A stretch of DNA of 6,842 bases, taken from contig RKRO01000583.1 in NCBI GenBank assembly GCA_007571355.1, positions 1-6,842 on the forward strand, given 5' to 3'. The DNA comes from Candidatus Poribacteria bacterium. GTDB lineage: Bacteria; Poribacteria; WGA-4E; WGA-3G. The translations under genes and the position numbers were made by a program. Below are positions 1 through 6,736 of this stretch, piece after piece (the stretch's first letter is position 1; each line of letters opens with the position of its first letter). The notes beneath the pieces are model-generated. The model did no database searches, was not told the DNA's origin, and was given only the letters and a program-made list of their open reading frames with translations.

Positions 1-1
1 C

Positions 2-1066
2 TCTCCCCGAAATGGGAGTACAATTGATATAATGACCCCGATACAGCTCACGTTTGACGGACGACCGACAGGTTTGACCGTGAGCGGTAGCGATGTTTCT
101 ATCGTCGGTTTCGGAACCCACTTGACGCTCACAACTCCAACGCAGTTTCCACACGGGACGTTGAAACTCGTTCTCACATGGGCAGATGGCACACGGACTC
201 TGAATTACACCGTTGAACGGGCCCCGCCAGAAAGGTCAATAGATATCTGGGGAGTCCAAATGGTGCTCATTTTCGGTCACGATAATTTCGAGATGGGGAG
301 TGAGGATAAAGAAAGTTCATCCGATGAACGGCCCGTTCATAGTCCCTTCGTGGATTCGTTCTACATAGACATCGCGGAAGTCACCAATAACGAGTTTGTA
401 AGGTTTATCTTAGAAACTTCCGAGTGGTCAGAGGAACATGGCGACTGGAAATCCCCCTGGTCAAAGGAACTTATCGACAGGAAATTCCACGATGGCAATT
501 ATCTGAAAGAGTGGATAAGGAACCCTGTAGGTGGTTCTCTCAAATTTGTTCCCCCTCTCGGTAAGCGGGATTATCCGGTTAATTATGTAAGTTGGTATGC
601 GGCGATGGCGTATGCGGAGTGGAGGGGAAAACGCCTACCCACGGAGGCGGAGTGGGAGAAGGCGGCACGGAGTGGGCTTGTCAAAATGAAGTATCCGTGG
701 GGCGATACGATTTCACCCGCGAATGCCAACTATGGCGGTCACGTCGGGAATACAAGAGCCGCTGGGGATTTTTATCCATCGAGCGACTATTATGGAATAT
801 ACGATATGGCTGGCAATGTGTCGGAGTGGTGTCTGGATGCGTATGATGCGGACTTCTACAAAGTGTCATCCGGTCGTAACCCGCTTGCGGGTGAGTCTTT
901 AGCGTTTCTTCTCTCCAATTTCAAAGATATTGAAACAGACCGCGTCTCGCGCGGTGGGGATCTGTTTGATTCATCGAGGGATGTGCGTGTTTCCGCTCGC
1001 AGCAGTCGAGCCCCGACGGACACAAACAACACCGGTTTCCGTTGTGTGAAGGAGCCTCATTTTTAA
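2..1066 (+). CDS. SUMF1/FGE-like domain protein with Ig-like N-terminal part, 5'-truncated by window edge
   Basis: The frame has no stop between base 2 and the TAA at 1064-1066. The ten codons before the ATG at base 32 read SPRNGSTIDI and run smoothly into MTPIQLTFDG, the pattern of a bacterial Ig-like strand (PxNGSTI...TLTF). There is no well-placed ribosome binding site before base 32, so that Met is probably internal and the true start lies outside. Counting from it, residues 1-62 form the Ig-like region, ending LTWADGTRTLNYTV. Residues 75-340 are the SUMF1 (formylglycine-generating enzyme-like, C-type-lectin-like) fold: MGS at 88-90, ERPVH near 99-103, EVTNNEF 116-122, WRGKRLPTEAEWEKAARSG 197-215, YPWGD 221-225, YGIYDMAGNVSEW 254-266, RGGD 307-310 and GFRC 335-338. 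The usual RGGSW is RGGDL. The cysteine pair used by true FGE shortly after RGG is absent, so sulfatase-activating activity is doubtful. Its role is unknown; family relatives are often secreted or surface modules. Confidence 0.88.
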   Translation, partial: SPRNGSTIDIMTPIQLTFDGRPTGLTVSGSDVSIVGFGTHLTLTTPTQFPHGTLKLVLTWADGTRTLNYTVERAPPERSIDIWGVQMVLIFGHDNFEMGSEDKESSSDERPVHSPFVDSFYIDIAEVTNNEFVRFILETSEWSEEHGDWKSPWSKELIDRKFHDGNYLKEWIRNPVGGSLKFVPPLGKRDYPVNYVSWYAAMAYAEWRGKRLPTEAEWEKAARSGLVKMKYPWGDTISPANANYGGHVGNTRAAGDFYPSSDYYGIYDMAGNVSEWCLDAYDADFYKVSSGRNPLAGESLAFLLSNFKDIETDRVSRGGDLFDSSRDVRVSARSSRAPTDTNNTGFRCVKEPHF

Positions 1067-1235
1067 CGTCAAATCCTAATATATTATCGTAAAGCCCGTA
1101 AGGATTGAAACACATCCTATCGAAGCGAGGGCCCGCTGATTCGCCCCTGCTTGCGGGCGGGGGAAGGGGGGTATCCTTGTCCAAGTGTGCCTTTATTTTC
1201 GGATGTTACGATAGATTTTCAATTGGAGAAAACTC
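1067..1235. other. Intergenic region with small inverted repeats and a G-rich tract
   Basis: I see no credible gene in these 169 bases. They contain a perfect 10-bp palindrome (TAATATATTA, 1077-1086), an 8-bp inverted pair TATCGTAA (1085-1092) and TTACGATA (1206-1213), a short stem AGGAT/ATCCT (1101-1105 with 1114-1118), and a GC stem GCCCGC/GCGGGC (1131-1136 with 1153-1158). A G-rich run follows at 1155-1171. None of the stems is followed by a T tract, so no intrinsic terminator for the upstream gene is visible. The promoter of the methyltransferase should lie here, but I see no convincing -35/-10 pair. Confidence 0.6.
1224..1228 (+). promoter_or_regulatory. Ribosome binding site of the methyltransferase gene
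   Basis: TGGAG lies seven bases before the ATG at 1236, a near-ideal Shine-Dalgarno placement. It supports that ATG as the true start, although the first 30 or so residues are a lysine-rich extension outside the catalytic domain. Confidence 0.7.
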
Positions 1236-2198
1236 ATGTCTAAACAAGTGAGCAATTTGGAAAAAACAGATAAAAACAAAGAACGGAAAGTTAAAAACCG
1301 GAAGCAAAAAGAGGGGGCGCGTGGAAAGCATTACTATGCTAACAACCACAAATTCTGTAAAGAAAATAATGCACTTCCTGATGAGTTCACCAATAAAATT
1401 ATCTGCGGTGACTTACAAGTCGTTCTCAAGCAATTACCTGACAATTGCATTGATCTTATTTTCACTTCACCACCATACAATTTTGGGCTGGATTATGAGA
1501 ATACTGAAGATGCTTTCGCTTGGGATTCCTATTTCAAGGCGTTATTCGGTGTTTTTGATGAGTGTATCAGAGTCCTGAAATACGGTGGGCGTATCGTCGT
1601 TAACGTTCAACCTCTATTTTCAGACTATATCCCGACCCATCATCTTATTTCTCAACATTTTATGCACAGAAACCTTATCTGGAAAGGTGAAATCTTATGG
1701 GAAAAAAACCATTACAATTGCAAGTATACGGCTTGGGGGAGCTGGAAAAGTCCATCCAGTCCTTATCTGAAATATACAGGGGAGTTTTTAGAAATTTTTT
1801 GCAAAGGTTCCTTGAAAAAAACAGGGAGTTCTAAGAATGCTGATATTGACGGTGAATCCTTCAAAGCGTGGGTAACAGCGAAATGGACGATTGCACCTGA
1901 ACGGAATATGCGGAAATTTAAACATCCAGCAATGTTCCCGGAAGAATTAGCAAATAGAGTGCTGAAATTGTTCAGTTTCAGAGGGGATGTTATCCTCGAT
2001 CCTTTCGCTGGGGTTGGAACAACTTGCCTATCAGCATTTAAGCTTCAGCGTCCATACTTAGGTATAGACATTTCGCCTGAATATTGCCAAGTCGCTGAGG
2101 ATAGGTTAAGAGTCTTACCGCTTTTCCGTGACATCGTTGAATTTCCTCCCTTTCTTCAGGCATATGAAAGGCAAAACTCAAAAATAGACACGAAATGA
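1236..2198 (+). CDS. Beta-class DNA methyltransferase, TSPPY type (probable N4-cytosine)
   Basis: The 320-residue product is a site-specific DNA methyltransferase that would transfer a methyl group from S-adenosylmethionine to an exocyclic amino group. Catalytic motif IV, TSPPY (77-81), comes before the AdoMet-binding motif I, DPFAGVGTT (255-263); this order defines the beta class (N6_N4_Mtase family). SPPY rather than DPPY favours N4-cytosine over N6-adenine, though this is not absolute. Other family landmarks are KIICGDL (54-60), AWGSWKSPSSPYL (166-178), HPAMFPEELANRVLKLFS (230-247) and YLGIDIS (274-280). Residues 1-32 are very rich in Lys and Arg and may aid DNA binding. No restriction endonuclease is visible beside it, so it is either an orphan or part of a system outside the window. 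Hand counts give 23/60 G+C at both 1261-1320 and 1381-1440, against 41/60 at 601-660 and 30/60 at 3901-3960, which suggests horizontal acquisition. Its last 21 bases overlap the convergent porin gene. Confidence 0.93.
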   Translation: MSKQVSNLEKTDKNKERKVKNRKQKEGARGKHYYANNHKFCKENNALPDEFTNKIICGDLQVVLKQLPDNCIDLIFTSPPYNFGLDYENTEDAFAWDSYFKALFGVFDECIRVLKYGGRIVVNVQPLFSDYIPTHHLISQHFMHRNLIWKGEILWEKNHYNCKYTAWGSWKSPSSPYLKYTGEFLEIFCKGSLKKTGSSKNADIDGESFKAWVTAKWTIAPERNMRKFKHPAMFPEELANRVLKLFSFRGDVILDPFAGVGTTCLSAFKLQRPYLGIDISPEYCQVAEDRLRVLPLFRDIVEFPPFLQAYERQNSKIDTK

Positions 2199-3455
2199 AA
2201 AAAAGAAGAAGTTCGGATAACTGCCAAACTCCGATTGAAACTCGGGAGATTCGCCGTTTTTAGGTCGTTTGCCGATACTGACGAAACCGCCGACAGAAAG
2301 GTGGATATCCTCAGCAATGTTATAAGCAACTTGCGGTGCAACCCAAGTTGATAGGTCGGATAGGTTAAGCAATATCTGTCCACTGACACTGATTAAAGGT
2401 GTCGGTTGATGCGTGCCTCCGGGGGCAAGATAATGCCTACCGAGTAGATAAACACTGCCGCGTGTGTATGCCGGTTGCTCTATATTCGTGAGATAATTTT
2501 CCGGATCCCGTGCGCCTGCTCCATTGAAATGATATTCAACAAAGACGTAAGTCTCACCCCCGAAACTGTAGTCCAGACCGACAGAAGTTCGCAGATAGTC
2601 TTCCGATGCGTCCTGAGCATCATCAAACGGTTCGGTGAATACATAAGCCGTTTCCAACCAGAACCCAGCACCGCCAATGCCGCGTGCTACGTCCAAACCG
2701 ACAAGCAGATCCCTCTGAAATTCCAACAGTAAAAGCGAAAGATCTGTTTCTGCAGCATTCAATTGTGTTCGGAGAAAGACTGCGCTCTCGTCAAAGTCGA
2801 AATTGGCACCGGAGATGTAACCGGTATCTACCTCTCCCATCACGCCTACCGGAATGCGCATCCGAACAGCGTCTACACCCACGCGGTCTTCTGTATCCAA
2901 CTGATCGTAGGTATAGGGTGCGACGACATCGGTCGGATTTACGACCCGCGCGCTGCCCCATGCAATTGCGTCTCGGCCGACAAAGATGTCCGCAAAATCT
3001 GTACTAAACTGAACCGAGGCGCGATCGAGATTATGGTAGATACCGACACTACCGACCGGATCCTCCGCGCTCGGATAAATCGGCGAATCAAAATCCGCAA
3101 TCCGATAACTCGACGAGGGGGTGCTAACAGCGTAGGGACTGGGTGACCCAGCCCCTACAAAGAGCAACGGATCTTGGATACGTGGTGTGAAATCGTAAGC
3201 GAAAGCAAACGAAAGTGTATCGGTTGGTGTGTAGAGGAGATTGAGCCGTAAACGGTTAACTACGATTCCACTCATCGGTACCTTTGAAACCGGTGAATTG
3301 AAGAAGGTGGAAAAATTTTTATAGTAGCCCCCGGCTCGGAAATTAGCAGTGGCGATTCCTGAAAATGCTACTGTCATCAAACAGATAGCGAGCCCCACGA
3401 TTTTTCTTAACTGACAACTGATAACTGACAACTGATAGCTATTACTTCGTTTCAT
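2178..3455 (-). CDS. Outer-membrane beta-barrel (porin-like) protein, last gene of the Lol-like cluster
   Basis: The 425-residue product has an N-terminal signal peptide: basic start MKR, a hydrophobic core at about 19-36 (IVGLAICLMTVAFSGIAT) and an ATA|N cleavage site after Ala37. The rest is rich in alternating aromatic/polar strands with Asp/Gly/Ser-rich loops and ends SFRVYF; a terminal Phe is the usual barrel-assembly signal. The stretch WGSARVVNPTDVVAP (166-180) followed by EDRVGVDAVRMRIPVG (189-204) resembles porins encoded beside LolA-like proteins and hydrophobic-cargo transporters, from memory of the family. The ATG lies inside the end of the ATPase gene (14-nt overlap), preceded by a weak GGGTAGAG-type site, so translational coupling is plausible. 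Two repeats lie within the gene: heptamers encoding residues 7-15 or so, and a palindrome encoding residues 100-108. A TTG start at codon 9 is possible. The barrel call is fairly secure; the substrate is unknown. Confidence 0.8.
   Translation of the reverse strand: MKRSNSYQLSVISCQLRKIVGLAICLMTVAFSGIATANFRAGGYYKNFSTFFNSPVSKVPMSGIVVNRLRLNLLYTPTDTLSFAFAYDFTPRIQDPLLFVGAGSPSPYAVSTPSSSYRIADFDSPIYPSAEDPVGSVGIYHNLDRASVQFSTDFADIFVGRDAIAWGSARVVNPTDVVAPYTYDQLDTEDRVGVDAVRMRIPVGVMGEVDTGYISGANFDFDESAVFLRTQLNAAETDLSLLLLEFQRDLLVGLDVARGIGGAGFWLETAYVFTEPFDDAQDASEDYLRTSVGLDYSFGGETYVFVEYHFNGAGARDPENYLTNIEQPAYTRGSVYLLGRHYLAPGGTHQPTPLISVSGQILLNLSDLSTWVAPQVAYNIAEDIHLSVGGFVSIGKRPKNGESPEFQSEFGSYPNFFFFSFRVYF
3132..3158. 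repeat. 27-bp palindromic element inside the porin gene
   Basis: The plus strand reads GTAGGGACTGGGT, then G, then ACCCAGCCCCTAC: two 13-base arms around one central base, complementary except for one A/C position. In the porin mRNA (minus strand) that position becomes a G-U pair, so all 13 pairs can form on paper, less those lost to the turn. The element covers exactly codons 100-108 (VGAGSPSPY), adding nine residues without disturbing the frame, probably in a loop. It looks like a dispersed intergenic palindrome that landed in a gene, but no second copy occurs in this window. Confidence 0.75.
3410..3437 (-). repeat. Four tandem TRTCAGT heptamers at the start of the porin gene
   Basis: Read on the minus strand, the units are TATCAGT, TGTCAGT, TATCAGT and TGTCAGT with no spacer, lying 15 nt after the porin ATG codon and just past the ATPase stop. 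In frame they encode YQLSVISCQ and part of the next Leu, forming the n-region of the signal peptide. Repeats of this heptamer type are familiar from intergenic regions of filamentous cyanobacteria and some other genomes. Because seven is not a multiple of three, a change of copy number shifts the frame. Confidence 0.85.
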
Positions 3456-4143
3456 CGATCTCTACCCGTCCATCTCGAAGCGTAATCATACGCCTTGCGC
3501 CTTCCATCACCATCGGATCGTGGGTCGAAAAAATGAACGTCATGCCGGTTTCTTCATTGAGGTGGCGCATCATCTCAAGCAGATCGCCCCCCGTTTTCGA
3601 GTCGAGGTTCGCCGTCGGTTCATCGGCAAGGATAATCGCAGGTTCAGAGACCATTGCCCGCGCAATAGCGACACGCTGCTGCTGTCCACCTGATAGCTGC
3701 GTTGGTACTCGATTTGCCACACCTTTTAACCCGACAACTTCAAGCATCGTTATAACCCGTTCGTGCCGTTCTGCTTTGGGTACACCCGCTAAAAGCATAA
3801 TGTATTCGACGTTTTCCTCAACTGTTAGTACAGGGATGAGGTTGTATGCCTGAAAAATGAACCCAATGTTATCGCGTCGGAAGTCGGAGAGTTGGTTGCC
3901 ACTCATCTCCGATAACACTTTGCCAGCCAACCACACTTTCCCTTCTGTGGGCTCGTCTAACCCGGAAATAATGTTGAGGAAGGTCGTCTTGCCGGAACCG
4001 GAGGGCCCCACAAGTGCCGTAAACTCTCCGGACTGAATCGTTAAATCGATCCCGTTCAGCGCGTTGACAGGGATTCCATCCGCTTCATAAACCTTCGTCA
4101 CACCTTCAGTAACAATAACATCTGTTTTTTGCGCTTGTTTCAT
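3442..4143 (-). CDS. ABC transporter ATPase, LolD/MacB family
   Basis: The 233-residue product is a cytoplasmic nucleotide-binding subunit of the LolD/MacB/FtsE type and has the normal length for the family. All ATPase motifs are intact: Walker A GPSGSGKTT (46-54), Q-loop Gln98 in FIFQAYNLIPVLTVEENV, signature LSGGQQQR (150-157), Walker B ILADEP (171-176), D-loop NLDS (179-182) and H-loop His208 in STHDP. QAYNLIP and the 'IARAMVSEPAIILADEPTANLD' run are typical of this family, which powers FtsX-type permeases through mechanical transmission rather than channel transport. I chose the ATG at 4143, giving MKQAQKTDVIVTEGVTKVY. The frame extends to an ATG at 4239, but those extra residues are an out-of-frame reading of the permease 2 C-terminus and do not look like an ATPase. 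The gene starts 25 nt after the permease 2 stop without a clear ribosome binding site, and overlaps the porin start. Confidence 0.95.
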   Translation of the reverse strand: MKQAQKTDVIVTEGVTKVYEADGIPVNALNGIDLTIQSGEFTALVGPSGSGKTTFLNIISGLDEPTEGKVWLAGKVLSEMSGNQLSDFRRDNIGFIFQAYNLIPVLTVEENVEYIMLLAGVPKAERHERVITMLEVVGLKGVANRVPTQLSGGQQQRVAIARAMVSEPAIILADEPTANLDSKTGGDLLEMMRHLNEETGMTFIFSTHDPMVMEGARRMITLRDGRVEIDETK

Positions 4144-4168
4144 TGTAAGTACCAAAAGTTTGGATCGG

Positions 4169-5398
4169 TTAAAAACTCCGTCGCATTGCGGCTGCTGGCG
4201 AAATCTTGGCTGCATGGCGTGCAGGATAGAGGCCGGCAATGATCGTGAAAATAAAGAGCCATACCGGATAAATAATGAACTGTTCTACTGTCATGATTGG
4301 ATAGATAAATTCCTGAATCGTCACCCCGACCATCTCAATGCCGGTGTAGTTAATCCCGGTATAGCTTAATAGTGCTGTCACAAGGAAGCCGAGGCCCATC
4401 CCCAGTCCAATACTCACAACGGCTAAAGCACCTGCCTCAAATAAGATAAGACGTGCCATCCCGAAAGGACGCGTCCCAACCGCTCGCAGGACACCGAACT
4501 CAAACATGCGCTCATACAACGACATAAAGAGCGTGTTGATAATTCCAAAGATAACCACAAAAAACAAGATAGCTCCCATAATGTATTTGCTGTACTTCGT
4601 CATTTCTAATATCACTGTTAATTGCGGAATCAGTTCTGTCCAACTTAAAACTTCGTTGCCGTATTGGGAGTACGTTCCCCAAAACGGCAGTGTGGGGTCT
4701 TGTGTGTAGGCGATAGCGGTAAATTTAATCGCGATTTCATGCACTTCACGGCCAATAGCGAGCATCTCCTGCGCTTTTTCAATCCGTACGAACGCCATGC
4801 CGCTGTTCATCTCTTCACCGGCAAATTGATAGATACCGGAAATCCGGAACATCTCTTGGGATAGATCGCCGCTTTCGGCTTGCGCTACGGTTACAACCAC
4901 CCGATCCCCAAGTCCTATTTCTAAGATTTCGGCGAGTTTCGCCCCGATAACAATATCACGCCTGTTATCACCTTTAAAATATGCACCTTCCGTTATCACA
5001 TTGTCAATTTGGGACAAGAATTTTTCTTTCGGCGGATGAACCCCGACGAGGCTAATCGCACTGACGTTCGCGGGAGATGTCATCATCCCGGAAGTGAGCG
5101 TCCTTTGTGTAAAATGTTCGACAATGTCTTCCTTGCCAAGGTGCTCGGTCACTTTGTCGAGTGCCTGAATCGTTAATGAGACCTCTTGTGTGTCCCGGAA
5201 TCCGACCCGATGGATTTGTGCATCGCCGAGGAAGGTGCCGGTAGCCGTTTGCACCATATTCTCGGACATCCCAATCATGAAGGCATCGACAAAAATCAGC
5301 GCAGCCAGACCGATACCGATCGCTGTTCCGGCGATGAGTGTCCGCCGTTTATTCCGAAAGATGTTGCGCCAAGCAAGTTTTATTAAAATCCACCACAC
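4169..5398 (-). CDS. FtsX/MacB-type ABC permease 2 (LolC/LolE-like)
   Basis: The 409-residue inner-membrane protein follows the MacB/LolC/LolE plan. It has a cytoplasmic amphipathic start (LIKLAWRNIFRNKRRT), TM1 at about 21-43, a large periplasmic core domain (about 45-265), then TM2 (about 272-293), TM3 (about 315-345) and TM4 (about 374-392). The loop after TM2, YERMFEFGVLRAVGTRP (295-311), is the characteristic coupling segment that contacts the ATPase, and the tail YPARHAAKISPAAAMR (391-406) is typical of FtsX-domain proteins. The start codon is GTG (5396-5398), supported by AAGGA about ten bases upstream and by alignment of its first residues with permease 1. It lies 93 nt after permease 1 and 25 nt before the ATPase gene. 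With permease 1 it probably forms a heterodimer, as LolC and LolE do. Confidence 0.92.
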   Translation of the reverse strand: MWWILIKLAWRNIFRNKRRTLIAGTAIGIGLAALIFVDAFMIGMSENMVQTATGTFLGDAQIHRVGFRDTQEVSLTIQALDKVTEHLGKEDIVEHFTQRTLTSGMMTSPANVSAISLVGVHPPKEKFLSQIDNVITEGAYFKGDNRRDIVIGAKLAEILEIGLGDRVVVTVAQAESGDLSQEMFRISGIYQFAGEEMNSGMAFVRIEKAQEMLAIGREVHEIAIKFTAIAYTQDPTLPFWGTYSQYGNEVLSWTELIPQLTVILEMTKYSKYIMGAILFFVVIFGIINTLFMSLYERMFEFGVLRAVGTRPFGMARLILFEAGALAVVSIGLGMGLGFLVTALLSYTGINYTGIEMVGVTIQEFIYPIMTVEQFIIYPVWLFIFTIIAGLYPARHAAKISPAAAMRRSF

Positions 5399-5408
5399 TT
5401 TTTATTTT

Positions 5409-5413
5409 TCCTT
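5409..5413 (-). promoter_or_regulatory. Ribosome binding site of permease 2, supports a GTG start
   Basis: On the minus strand AAGGA is followed by an A-rich spacer of ten bases and then GTG at 5398-5396. It is the only Shine-Dalgarno-like motif near the expected start, so it supports initiation at this non-ATG codon. Confidence 0.55.
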
Positions 5414-5491
5414 GCGGTTCGGTTAGGTAGATTGGAAGTCGAAAGTGCTATCCGGTAGACCGTATCTCCACTGTGTTTCAAGCTGCGCGTG

Positions 5492-6736
5492 CTAATGTGT
5501 GCGCATTGCCTTCGCTGGCATAATCCGGGCAGCCTTTATCGCAGGAAACAGACTGACTATCGCTGCTGATAGCATAACGGTGATGGCAGGTATCACAAGA
5601 CATCGGACGTTGACTTCAGCGTACAAGGTCTTGAGTTTCATACCTCCGTAGGTAATCTCTTCGGGATATGTGATCCCGTATATAGATAACAGGTAATTGA
5701 CCAAAATCCCGAGGATCGCGCCAACACAGATGCTGCCAAGTGCTATGATGACGACTTCGCAAATGACGAGCCAGAAAATTTGTACCGGTTTCGTACCAAC
5801 AGCCTTCAGCACACCATACTCACGCGTCCGCTCCAACACGGACATCAGCACTGTATTAAGAACACCGATAGCGACAATCAGCATAATTACCAAACGCGCA
5901 ACCGCATCCCCTTGTTGGTCGGTTTGCATGGCGCGATAGAAGGATTTGGCGACCTGCTGCCACGGTGCAACATCAAGCGTTGAATCGTTGAGTTGTGTTT
6001 CAATTGTGCTCGTAATTTTATCGACCTGGTTGATGTTTGACACAATCACAACAATCTCATGGACGCGTTCTTCAAGCACAAGTAATTCTTGAGCATCTTC
6101 AATGTGCAGATAACACGCTACGCGATCTGTTATATCGTCACCACTCTCTGCGATGCCAACGATTTTATACACGTCATTTGCAATCGAACCGTCAGCACCT
6201 TGTGAAACGATTACAATTTCACTACCAACTGTCGCAGACACAATCTTCGCCAAACCTTTCCCAATAACCGCTTCATGCGATGGTGTTTCTGTGAGTGTGC
6301 TGCCTTCAACAACTTTTTGGTCAAAACGAGTTGCTGCGGTTTCACGTGTCACATCAACCCCTATGATTTGTACAGCTGTGCTCTTTTCATCGACGGAACC
6401 GAGTCCTGCCCCGTAGACCCGCGGTGCCCACGCTTCAACGCCTGCAACGCTCTGAATTGCTTCACCCACGGCAGGGACGTTGGCAACAGTTTTGTAAAGC
6501 GAGGGTTTATCGAGATACCCTTCGCGATGCACCTGAATATGCCCAATACGGTTTCGGGTGAACATCGTGATAATGTTCCCGTAGGCACCGTCAGACAAAC
6601 CGATAGTTAGCGATACGAGCGTAAAACCGACGATCATTGCGAGTGCTGTTAGAATTGTCCGCCGCTTTTGACGGAAGATATTACGAAACGCAATCTTAAG
6701 TATCATAATCGTAGGCGCACTCCGTGTACCATCCAT
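5492..6736 (-). CDS. FtsX/MacB-type ABC permease 1 (LolC/LolE-like)
   Basis: The 414-residue inner-membrane permease has the same architecture as permease 2. TM1 is at about 28-48 after the amphipathic start ILKIAFRNIFRQKRRT, a periplasmic MacB-like core spans about 50-275, TM2 about 281-302, TM3 about 322-352 and TM4 about 379-399. The coupling segment LERTREYGVLKAVGTKP is at 301-317, and the tail is LFPAIKAARIMPAKAMR. The two permeases share the N-terminal K(I/L)A(F/W)RNIFR(Q/N)KRRT pattern, which suggests an old duplication. The ATG at 6736 directly abuts the TAG of the LolA-like gene (TAGATG), with purine-rich AGAGAAGAAG before it, favouring coupled translation. An ATG at 6706 (MILKIAFRN) matches the usual family start and remains possible, though it has no clear ribosome binding site. 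Confidence 0.92.
   Translation of the reverse strand: MDGTRSAPTIMILKIAFRNIFRQKRRTILTALAMIVGFTLVSLTIGLSDGAYGNIITMFTRNRIGHIQVHREGYLDKPSLYKTVANVPAVGEAIQSVAGVEAWAPRVYGAGLGSVDEKSTAVQIIGVDVTRETAATRFDQKVVEGSTLTETPSHEAVIGKGLAKIVSATVGSEIVIVSQGADGSIANDVYKIVGIAESGDDITDRVACYLHIEDAQELLVLEERVHEIVVIVSNINQVDKITSTIETQLNDSTLDVAPWQQVAKSFYRAMQTDQQGDAVARLVIMLIVAIGVLNTVLMSVLERTREYGVLKAVGTKPVQIFWLVICEVVIIALGSICVGAILGILVNYLLSIYGITYPEEITYGGMKLKTLYAEVNVRCLVIPAITVMLSAAIVSLFPAIKAARIMPAKAMRTH

Noticed and set aside
1090..1111. GTAAGGATTGAAAC resembles the 3' end of some CRISPR repeats
   Set aside because: There is only one copy; no second repeat or regular spacing exists in the window, and no cas gene is present. A shorter GATTGAAAC at 2234-2242 lies inside the porin gene and is chance.
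1131..1158. GCCCGC/GCGGGC stem as a terminator of the upstream gene
   Set aside because: The loop is long (16 nt) and no T tract follows on either strand.
1153..1171. G-rich tract as a possible G-quadruplex
   Set aside because: Only three separate G runs of three or more are present (GGG, GGGGG, GGGGGG), so a standard four-run quadruplex does not fit.
921..1184. Minus-strand open frame across the SUMF1 3' end and the intergenic gap
   Set aside because: It is mostly antisense to a well-supported coding region, and its translation has no recognisable domain.
2684..3146. Plus-strand open frames opposite the porin gene
   Set aside because: They are antisense shadows with proline/arginine-rich, domain-less translations and no ribosome binding sites; the minus-strand frame has a signal peptide and barrel features.
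4144..4239. Longer ATPase start at 4239
   Set aside because: The extra 32 residues overlap the permease 2 C-terminus by 71 bases and show no family similarity; the ATPase domain begins properly with the ATG at 4143.
5399..5491. Hidden gene or internal promoter in the gap between the two permeases
   Set aside because: The 93 bases hold the permease 2 ribosome binding site but no open frame of interest; a TTGAAA-like box has no convincing -10 partner.
5697..6610. Plus-strand open frames opposite permease 1
   Set aside because: They are low-complexity antisense translations over a clear FtsX-type permease.
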